From assembly GCF_039778605.1 (NCBI RefSeq), contig NZ_CP156060.1, forward strand, positions 806,001 through 870,000: a stretch of 64,000 nt of DNA. Direction: 5' to 3'. Shown here piece after piece: positions 58,661 to 64,000 of this stretch (its first letter is position 1; every line of letters starts with the position of its first letter). A program made the translations under genes and the position numbers. The notes below the pieces were generated by a model. The model made no database searches. It was not told where the DNA came from and saw nothing but the letters and a program-made list of their open reading frames with translations. This DNA comes from Flavobacterium sp. WV_118_3 (lineage in GTDB: Bacteria; Bacteroidota; Bacteroidia; Flavobacteriales; Flavobacteriaceae).

Positions 58661-58865
58661 AAAACATAATTTTTAAATTGATAAAAAAATTGTTGTGTCG
58701 CTGCAAATTTAATTAAAAAAAGCACTTTTAATAAAGTAAGATTAAAAATAATGTAATTAAATATGGAACTATTAATTTTTTTTTGAATTATTACTTTTTG
58801 AATGCAATTCCTCCGAATTAATCGGGATTAGCGAAAAAATAAATTAGAATTATGCATATTCAATA
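58661..58865. other. AT-rich intergenic stretch
   Basis: Part of the 354-base divergent region between ilvE and the DUF4920 gene. It contains long A/T runs and no recognisable gene or structure apart from the flanking inverted repeat and the leader described separately. Confidence 0.5.
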
Positions 58866-58936
58866 TAAATTTGTTTCTTTGGAAGGTCTTAAATTAGGAC
58901 AAATTAGCCTAGTTAACGGAGATTGTTTAAGACCTT
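58866..58936 (+). promoter_or_regulatory. -7 element followed by a structured 5' leader of the DUF4920 gene
   Basis: TAAATTTG (58866-58873) is an exact -7 match. Transcription would begin near 58880, just before AAGGTCTTAAA (58883-58893), which pairs perfectly with TTTAAGACCTT (58926-58936). A nested TAGG/CCTA pair lies in the 32-base loop. The structure ends 30 bases before the ATG, so it could affect translation or RNA stability. Confidence 0.5.
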
Positions 58937-58966
58937 GATAATCAAAATAACCAATCCTAACGATAT

Positions 58967-59464
58967 ATGAAGAAAAGTATTTTTTTAGCAGCTGTTCTGA
59001 TCACATTGGCCAGTTGTAATTCTAAAAAACAAGAGGACACCAAAATAGCCGAAAACAAAACCGAATATGCTGTTTTTGGTGATAGTATTACAGCCGATGG
59101 CGTGATTACCAAAGAAGCCATGCTGGCAAAATTCAAAGATCTGAAAGAAGGAGATACTTTAAACCTGAAATTCAAATCGAATATTAAAGATGTTTGCCAG
59201 AAAAAAGGTTGTTGGATGACACTGGATCTGACCGATGGTAAAGAATCTTTTGTAAAGTTTAAAGATTACGCCTTTTTTGTCCCGATGAATGCGACCAACC
59301 AGGAAGCTATTGTAAATGGTAAAGCTTTTGTAAATATCGAAAGTGTGGAACAATTGAAACATTATGCCAAAGACGGCGGGAAATCGCAGGCGGAAATCGA
59401 CAGTATCAAACAACCAAAAGTTACGTATGCTTTTATGGCCGATGGCGTTTTAATTAGTAAGTAA
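58967..59464 (+). CDS. DUF4920 lipoprotein
   Basis: The 165-residue protein has a lipoprotein signal (IFLAAVLITLASC, Cys18) and the DUF4920 body: EYAVFGDSITADGVITKEAM, DVCQKKGCWMTLDLTDGKES and FFVPMNATNQEAIVNGKAFV. The CxxxxCW pair is a likely metal or redox site. The fold resembles OB-type domains. It shares one base with the next gene's start (TAATG), coupling it to a c-type cytochrome; together they may serve an envelope electron-transfer or metal-handling function (inference). Confidence 0.85.
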   Translation: MKKSIFLAAVLITLASCNSKKQEDTKIAENKTEYAVFGDSITADGVITKEAMLAKFKDLKEGDTLNLKFKSNIKDVCQKKGCWMTLDLTDGKESFVKFKDYAFFVPMNATNQEAIVNGKAFVNIESVEQLKHYAKDGGKSQAEIDSIKQPKVTYAFMADGVLISK

Positions 59465-59916
59465 TGAAAAGAATGTTGTTTTTGGCATGGATTTCCGGAG
59501 CTATGCTATTGGTAATCTCCTGTAACCGGAAAGAAGCGGATGCCAGGCCCGAACCGGCGGCACAATCGGAAAAGAAAGATTTCAAAATGTATGAAATGTC
59601 CGAAATGGCTGCTTTGATGGAACAGATGTATGTAGATAATCAGCGTTTAAAAGACCGGATTAAAAACGGGGAAGCCGTAGGGAATTTCCCGGAGCACTTT
59701 CTGAAAATTCACCAGGCGGTAATGACCGACGAAAGTGAAAACGATGCTTTCTTTAAAGAGCAGGCTAAAAAATTTATTGAGGCACAAAAACAGATCTATG
59801 CCGATCCGGATAATGCCAAAATGCATTTTAATAACGGAGTGGATGCCTGCGTACGTTGTCATGAATCAAAATGCGGTGGACCAATTCCGAGAATTAAAAA
59901 ACTGTATATTAAATAA
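59464..59916 (+). CDS. small c-type cytochrome-like lipoprotein
   Basis: A 150-residue protein with a lipoprotein signal (MLFLAWISGAMLLVISC) and a single haem-attachment motif, CVRCHESKCGGP, at about residues 132-143 near the C-terminus. The helical middle (MYEMSEMAALMEQMYVDNQR) includes Met and His residues that could be the second axial ligand. The family resembles the cytochrome c' type with a late CxxCH. It is translationally coupled to the DUF4920 gene. mnmD follows with a TTG start. Confidence 0.82.
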   Translation: MKRMLFLAWISGAMLLVISCNRKEADARPEPAAQSEKKDFKMYEMSEMAALMEQMYVDNQRLKDRIKNGEAVGNFPEHFLKIHQAVMTDESENDAFFKEQAKKFIEAQKQIYADPDNAKMHFNNGVDACVRCHESKCGGPIPRIKKLYIK

Positions 59917-59917
59917 T

Positions 59918-60580
59918 TTGAATCGTAAAGTAATACAAACAGCAGACGGATCAACCACGATTTATATTGAAGGTTGGGACGAAACGTATCATTCAAAATT
60001 TGGAGCGATACAGGAAGCAAAACATGTATTTATAGCAAACGGACTGTCGCTTTTTGAAGAACAGTCCGTTGCTGTTTTAGAGATCGGCTTCGGAACCGGA
60101 TTAAATGCGTTTATAACCTATCTGGAGGCGGAAAAGAAACAACAGCATATCGATTATGTAGGTGTGGAAGCATTTCCGATTAGCCGGGAAGAGCGGGAGC
60201 ATATGAATTACGTTTCGGCTTTGGATGCCACAGCACATGAGTCGGTTTTCGAAACGATGCATAATTGTCCCTGGGAGACGCCAACTGTACTGTCGCCGTA
60301 TTTCACTTTAACAAAAAGGCAACAATACTTTAACGAAATAGATTACAAAAACCGATTTAATTTGATTTACTTTGATGCATTCGGATTTCATGTACAACCG
60401 GAACTCTGGACAACGGAGATTTTTAAAATCATGTTTGATGCGCTACAGGAAAAAGGAACGCTGGTAACCTACGCCTGCAGAGGTCCTATCAAAAGAGCGC
60501 TTCAGGAAGCAGGATTTAAAACTGAAAAATTACCAGGGCCACCGGGGAAACGAGAAATGTTGAGAGCTACAAAATGTTAA
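59918..60580 (+). CDS. mnmD: tRNA 5-methylaminomethyl-2-thiouridine methyltransferase MnmD
   Basis: About 220 residues. It methylates the wobble nm5s2U34 of certain tRNAs with S-adenosylmethionine, the stand-alone equivalent of the MnmC methylase domain. Blocks: YHSKFGAIQEAKHVFIANGL, VLEIGFGTGLNAFIT (SAM site), YFDAFGFHVQPELWT and the ending GFKTEKLPGPPGKREMLRAT. The frame stays open back to 59735 inside the cytochrome gene, so I use the TTG at 59918 (LNRKVIQTADGSTT), which matches the family start and lies 1 base after the cytochrome stop. Confidence 0.88.
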   Translation: MNRKVIQTADGSTTIYIEGWDETYHSKFGAIQEAKHVFIANGLSLFEEQSVAVLEIGFGTGLNAFITYLEAEKKQQHIDYVGVEAFPISREEREHMNYVSALDATAHESVFETMHNCPWETPTVLSPYFTLTKRQQYFNEIDYKNRFNLIYFDAFGFHVQPELWTTEIFKIMFDALQEKGTLVTYACRGPIKRALQEAGFKTEKLPGPPGKREMLRATKC

Positions 60581-60706
60581 ATTTTTGAATTGGTTATACT
60601 AAAATAACAATTTGTGCGTTTGCCTAATAAATAGGCTTTCGTTTTGTAGATTTACGAGAGTAGTTACGTTCTTACCCTTGAATTAACCCATTAATGCTTG
60701 TAGATT

Positions 60707-60904
60707 ATGCCAAGAGCTATGTTTACTTACACCAAATCTATTTTAGAAAGAGTAAGCTTTGACCCAAAGTTATTTTGTAAAGAGTTAGAAAAAGCCCTAA
60801 AAAACTTATTACCTTACGAAATCGACCAGTTACGAGATTGGTTATTACATTATACCGTAGGCAAGCCCGAGTTAAAACAATGTCTTATATACGTTAATCA
60901 ATGA
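60707..60904 (+). CDS. 65-residue conserved small protein
   Basis: A small soluble helical protein: MPRAMFTYTKSILERVSFDP, KLFCKELEKALKNLLPYEID and QLRDWLLHYTVGKPELKQCL. Very similar short proteins occur across Flavobacteriaceae, to my recollection, without assigned function. It has its own strong terminator. The Cys residues are not arranged in a metal motif. It converges with oxyR. Confidence 0.7.
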   Translation: MPRAMFTYTKSILERVSFDPKLFCKELEKALKNLLPYEIDQLRDWLLHYTVGKPELKQCLIYVNQ

Positions 60905-60938
60905 AAAAAAAGGAGTCTGTTAGTAGACTCCTTTTTTG
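60905..60938. terminator. bidirectional terminator between the 65-residue gene and oxyR
   Basis: AAAAAAGGAGTCT (60905-60917) and AGACTCCTTTTTT (60925-60937) form a perfect 13-bp stem serving both converging genes. Confidence 0.9.
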
Positions 60939-61873
60939 TTTTTAAGCGGACTTATAATCTCGACGTTGTGAAAGGCAATAGCACCTTTAACGACACCGGC
61001 GATCGTACTGCGCAGCGCTTCTATAATATGGCTTTTTAGCTCGCTTTTCGGAAAAATAAGACTTACTTCACGTGCCGGACGCGGCTCTTTAAAATGACGT
61101 AATTTTAATTTGTCTTTTTCTTTTAAATCCAGTGTATGTAAATACGGAAGCAGGGTAGTACCCAATCCTTCGTCGGCCAGTTTGATCAGGGTTTCAAAAC
61201 TACCGCTTTCAATGTGGAATTTAGTATCGGTAAAATTTCCTTTGTTTTTGCATAGGTTCAGAATACCATCGCGGAAACAATGGCCGTCCTGTAACAACAA
61301 AATAGAATCGAGATCCAGATCGTTGATGGCAATTTCGGTCTTATCAAAGTTTCGGTTGTTTTCCGGAATATAAGCTACAAACGGTTCGTAATACAATACG
61401 ATTTCTTTTAAATTGTCTTCTTCCAATGGTGTTGCCGCGATAGCAACGTCCAGATGACCGTTTTTTAAGCGCTTGATAATTTCTTCTGTGTTGTGTTCTT
61501 CGATGATCAGATTTACTTTCGGATAGCGATTAACAAAATTGGTCAGGAACATCGGTAATAGGGTCGGCATAACCGTTGGAATAATCCCTACTTTAAATTC
61601 ACCACCAATAAATCCTTTTTGCTGGTCGACAATGTCTTTGATCCGATCGGATTCGTTAACAATGTTTTTGGCCTGGGAAACGATTTTCTGGCCTATTTCG
61701 GTGAGTTGTATCGGCTTTTTACTCCGGTCGAATATCAGCACTTCCAACTCGTCTTCCAGTTTCTGGATCTGCATACTCAATGTTGGTTGGGTTACAAAAC
61801 ATTTTTCGGCAGCTAGCGTAAAATTCTTATGTTCGGCTACGGCTAATACGTAGTATAATTGTGTGATGGTCAT
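60920..61873 (-). CDS. oxyR: LysR-family peroxide regulator OxyR
   Basis: About 317 residues. The N-terminal winged helix is typical (TITQLYYVLAVAEHKNFTLA, then AEKCFVTQPTLSMQIQKLED). The ligand domain has DGHCFRDGILNLC, two Cys nine residues apart exactly as in E. coli OxyR C199/C208, the disulfide switch for hydrogen peroxide. The ATG at 61873 is the normal LysR start; the frame opens 13 codons earlier. It is divergent from dps, a classic OxyR target. Confidence 0.93.
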   Translation of the reverse strand: MTITQLYYVLAVAEHKNFTLAAEKCFVTQPTLSMQIQKLEDELEVLIFDRSKKPIQLTEIGQKIVSQAKNIVNESDRIKDIVDQQKGFIGGEFKVGIIPTVMPTLLPMFLTNFVNRYPKVNLIIEEHNTEEIIKRLKNGHLDVAIAATPLEEDNLKEIVLYYEPFVAYIPENNRNFDKTEIAINDLDLDSILLLQDGHCFRDGILNLCKNKGNFTDTKFHIESGSFETLIKLADEGLGTTLLPYLHTLDLKEKDKLKLRHFKEPRPAREVSLIFPKSELKSHIIEALRSTIAGVVKGAIAFHNVEIISPLKNKKGVY

Positions 61874-61888
61874 TTTTATAGAAATTTT

Positions 61889-61909
61889 CGATAAAATTAT
61901 AAAAAGTAT
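61889..61909. promoter_or_regulatory. possible OxyR site between oxyR and dps
   Basis: GATA (61889-61892) and TATC (61906-61909) form a LysR-type interrupted dyad in the divergent oxyR-dps spacer. The arms are short and the region is AT-rich, so this is tentative. A weak promoter for dps (TTTG near 61940, TATAATCTTT near 61959) follows. Confidence 0.35.
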
Positions 61910-61979
61910 CAATATTAATTATAGTTCTGACGCCTAATTTTTGGTTAAATTTGTAGTATAATCTTTAAACAAAAGTAAT

Positions 61980-62459
61980 ATGAAAACGAACAGCCTTGGA
62001 TTACCCGTTAAAGAAACAAAAGTTTTAGTAGCCGAATTAAACATTTTATTAGCCAATTTTCAGGTGTATTACCAAAATCTGAGAGGTTTGCACTGGAATA
62101 TCAGAGGAAAGCGCTTTTTTGATTTACATGTGAAGTTTGAAGAATTATACAACGATGCACAGTTAAAAGTAGATTTGATTGCGGAACGGGTGCTAACCTT
62201 AGGAGCAACGCCGCTGCATACTTTCGACGATTATATTAAAAATAACAAACTGCCAGTTGGTCGCAATATTTCCAACGACGAAGAAGCCGTTCATTTGATT
62301 ATTGCTTCGTTAACCGACCTGTTAAAAATTGAACGAGTAATCCTGAGTCAATCGGCCGAAATTGATGACGAAGGAACCAACTCTATGATGAGTGACTTTA
62401 TTAAAGAGCAGGAAAAAACTATGTGGATGATGAAAGCCTGGTTGGAAGAAGAAATTTAA
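61980..62459 (+). CDS. dps: Dps-family DNA-protection / mini-ferritin protein
   Basis: A 159-residue four-helix protein: NILLANFQVYYQNLRGLHWN, IRGKRFFDLHVKFEELYNDA and IAERVLTLGATPLHTFDDYI. The ferroxidase ligands (His in LHWNI, His and Asp/Glu in DLHVKFEELY) lie at the dimer interface as in Dps. It stores iron in dodecamers and uses hydrogen peroxide to oxidise Fe2+, protecting DNA. Divergence from oxyR suggests peroxide induction. A long hairpin terminator follows. Confidence 0.93.
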   Translation: MKTNSLGLPVKETKVLVAELNILLANFQVYYQNLRGLHWNIRGKRFFDLHVKFEELYNDAQLKVDLIAERVLTLGATPLHTFDDYIKNNKLPVGRNISNDEEAVHLIIASLTDLLKIERVILSQSAEIDDEGTNSMMSDFIKEQEKTMWMMKAWLEEEI

Positions 62460-62483
62460 AAGACTGAAAATTCATAAAAATTT

Positions 62484-62542
62484 AAAAGTTAAGTGAAAAA
62501 GTATTAAAGAAATATTAATTGTTTTTCACTTAACTTTTTTTA
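62484..62542 (+). terminator. long hairpin terminator after dps
   Basis: AAAAGTTAAGTGAAAAA (62484-62500) pairs perfectly over 17 bases with TTTTTCACTTAACTTTT (62522-62538), with a 21-base AT-rich loop and a T-run behind it. Confidence 0.75.
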
Positions 62543-62568
62543 CATCATTTTTTTTGTAAGTTCGCGGC

Positions 62569-62856
62569 ATGAAAGTATTGGTAAAAATAGTATTATTTCT
62601 GTTTATCACTTTTCTGGCAACTCCTACCATTGTTGGGTTCCTGAAAAGCGATACCGATACGTCTATGGTTTACAGCCTTTCTGAAGAAGAAACGGTAAAA
62701 GAAATCAAAGAAACCAAAGCACAGCTGAAATTCGAATTCCAGGATCCGGTTTTCTTTGCTCCAAAGCAAAACGCTGCGGTTATTACCTTCGAAAACACTC
62801 TGAAACACGACAATCGTTTTAGAGAAATCTTTTCTCCACCTCCCGAACAGGTATAA
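62569..62856 (+). CDS. small exported protein of unknown function
   Basis: A 95-residue protein starting with a signal-like helix (VLVKIVLFLFITFLATPTIV) followed by a mostly charged region (EEETVKEIKETKAQLKFEFQ) and a Pro-rich end (FSPPPEQV). No Cys or catalytic motif is visible. Similar proteins are found in Flavobacteria upstream of SulP-type or carbonic-anhydrase-linked transporters, as I recall. It precedes the SulP gene by 81 bases. Confidence 0.65.
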   Translation: MKVLVKIVLFLFITFLATPTIVGFLKSDTDTSMVYSLSEEETVKEIKETKAQLKFEFQDPVFFAPKQNAAVITFENTLKHDNRFREIFSPPPEQV

Positions 62857-62937
62857 TTCAATTACAGGAACATTTATGTTCGCTATTTAAGCGTATTCTA
62901 CACGCTTACAATCTAATTGTATTATACTTTATCGGTT

Positions 62938-64000
62938 ATGACAAAAAAAATCAATCTTTTTGCTAACCTGAAGGCTGACTTTGCTTCGGGTTTAGTAGTA
63001 TTTTTGGTTGCGTTACCGTTGTGTCTTGGTATAGCCATGGCATCGGGTGCACCATTATTTTCAGGAATTATCGCCGGAGTGGTCGGGGGTATCATTGTGG
63101 GATATTTAAGCCAATCGCATATTAGTGTTTCGGGTCCGGCTGCCGGGTTAACAGCTATTGTACTGACAGCCATTACCGACCTGAACGCGTTCGACGTATT
63201 TTTACTGGCCGTTTTTCTGGCCGGATTAATCCAAATCATCTTAGGGTTTATTAAAGCCGGAAGTATTTCCAACTATTTTCCAACCAATGTTATTGAAGGA
63301 ATGTTGGCCGGTATCGGAGTGATCATCATATTAAAACAAATTCCGCACGCTGTTGGATACGACAGGGATTTTGAAGGTGATCAGGCGTTTGTGCAAATGG
63401 AAGGCGGAAATACGTTTTCATCGCTTTTAGGCGCACTGGATTATATCAACATGGGTTCAGTGATCATTACGCTTATATCGATGGCGATTTTGATCTCCTG
63501 GGATAAAATCGGTTTCCTAAAAAGAATCAAACTGGTTCCGGGCGCATTAGTGGCGGTTATCCTGGGAATTTTAATCAACGAGATATTTTTACAAACGGGG
63601 AGTTCGCTGGCTATTGCAAAAGAGCATTTGGTAGCCTTACCGGTGATGTCTTCTTTTGACGATGTAAAAGAGATTATTGTACTACCGGATTTTACCGCTA
63701 TTACAAATCCGAAAGTATGGATGGTGGCCTTTACAATCGCTATCGTGGCTTCTATTGAAACCTTATTGTGTATCGAAGCAGCCGACCGTATGGATGTGCA
63801 CAAACGATTCACCAACACCAATGTGGAATTAAAAGCACAAGGGGTAGGGAACATGGTAAGTTCATTGTTAGGTGGTTTGCCTATGACATCGGTAGTGGTA
63901 CGTTCGTCTGCCAATGCCAATGCGGGGGCACAATCAAAAATGTCGTCGATTATCCACGGATTTTTATTATTGATCAGTGTGGTAAGTATTCCGTTTGTAT
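62938..64000 (+). CDS. SulP-family anion transporter (3' end outside window)
   Basis: The first 354 codons are present. The protein opens NLFANLKADFASGLVVFLVA, with LPLCLGIAMASGAPLFSGII and SGPAAGLTAIVLTAI, the sulfate-permease signature region, and ESLLCIEAADR-like IETLLCIEAADRMD with NMVSSLLGGLPMTSVVVRSS further on. SulP members carry sulfate, bicarbonate or other anions; this 'LPLCLGIA' branch is often bicarbonate-linked, but the C-terminal STAS or carbonic-anhydrase part lies beyond the window, so the substrate is open. Confidence 0.9.
   Translation, partial: MTKKINLFANLKADFASGLVVFLVALPLCLGIAMASGAPLFSGIIAGVVGGIIVGYLSQSHISVSGPAAGLTAIVLTAITDLNAFDVFLLAVFLAGLIQIILGFIKAGSISNYFPTNVIEGMLAGIGVIIILKQIPHAVGYDRDFEGDQAFVQMEGGNTFSSLLGALDYINMGSVIITLISMAILISWDKIGFLKRIKLVPGALVAVILGILINEIFLQTGSSLAIAKEHLVALPVMSSFDDVKEIIVLPDFTAITNPKVWMVAFTIAIVASIETLLCIEAADRMDVHKRFTNTNVELKAQGVGNMVSSLLGGLPMTSVVVRSSANANAGAQSKMSSIIHGFLLLISVVSIPFV

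Noticed and set aside
59735..59917. N-terminal extension of MnmD
   Set aside because: It lies within the cytochrome gene in another frame and does not match the family; the TTG at 59918 fits better.

Overview
The window looks like chromosome of a Flavobacteriaceae member, most likely Flavobacterium or a close relative. The gene families are typical of that group: a CusA-TolC fusion, Pycsar-type DUF5706 protein, DUF4920 and DUF1684 proteins, HutG/HutI, archaeal-type Psd and OxyR next to Dps. Intergenic DNA is AT-rich, Shine-Dalgarno signals are largely absent, and several start sites are preceded by the Bacteroidetes -7 element TAnnTTTG. No CRISPR array, prophage or insertion sequence was seen.

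Layout. 1-285: 5' part of a thioredoxin-like gene. 654-8174: a metal-efflux operon (small conserved protein, CusA-TolC fusion, CusB adaptor, PAP2 phosphatase, VIT-type Fe/Mn transporter). 8200-14700: an AT-rich accessory island holding a frameshifted pseudogene, truC, a zinc-ribbon protein, a NERD-domain protein with a small partner, a VOC protein whose promoter overlaps a 16-bp tandem repeat, a two-gene module (EAD1-like/trypsin-like protease plus NUC1-type nuclease), and the wreckage of at least one more gene. 14800-25730: mostly conserved genes, including a propeller lipoprotein, a 1239-residue phosphoesterase/beta-barrel protein with a kinase-like middle, an HD-DUF5706 protein, a GAF protein, and an overlapping membrane protein/kinase/regulator set. 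26200-32750: RNA helicase, histidine degradation (hutG, hutI), CorA and DUF1003. 32750-34210: a pentapeptide-repeat protein and a toxin-antitoxin-like pair whose 57-residue member is easily missed. 34300-38550: fumC, a small membrane protein, a YD-repeat lipoprotein and two small cytosolic proteins. 38600-44165: one leftward block, rsfS-ftsH-LUD-cdsA-psd-ACBP-sodA, joining ribosome silencing, membrane proteolysis, phospholipid synthesis and an exported superoxide dismutase. 44259-49080: birA, a second pentapeptide protein, a PAS kinase/regulator pair and tRNA-Arg. 49158-64000: apt, a BlaI/BlaR1-like pair with a visible operator, an MFS carrier, tatD/tcdA, ilvE, a DUF4920/c-type cytochrome/mnmD group, oxyR divergent from dps, and a SulP transporter that runs off the end.

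The most interesting candidates are: the EAD1-trypsin plus NUC1 module at 12310-14279, probably a suicide-type conflict system; the toxin-antitoxin-like pair at 33370-34175; the kinase-like middle domain of the protein at 15669-19388; and an HD-DUF5706 (Pycsar effector family) gene with no cyclase beside it. All functional statements are from sequence reading and family knowledge; no database search was run.
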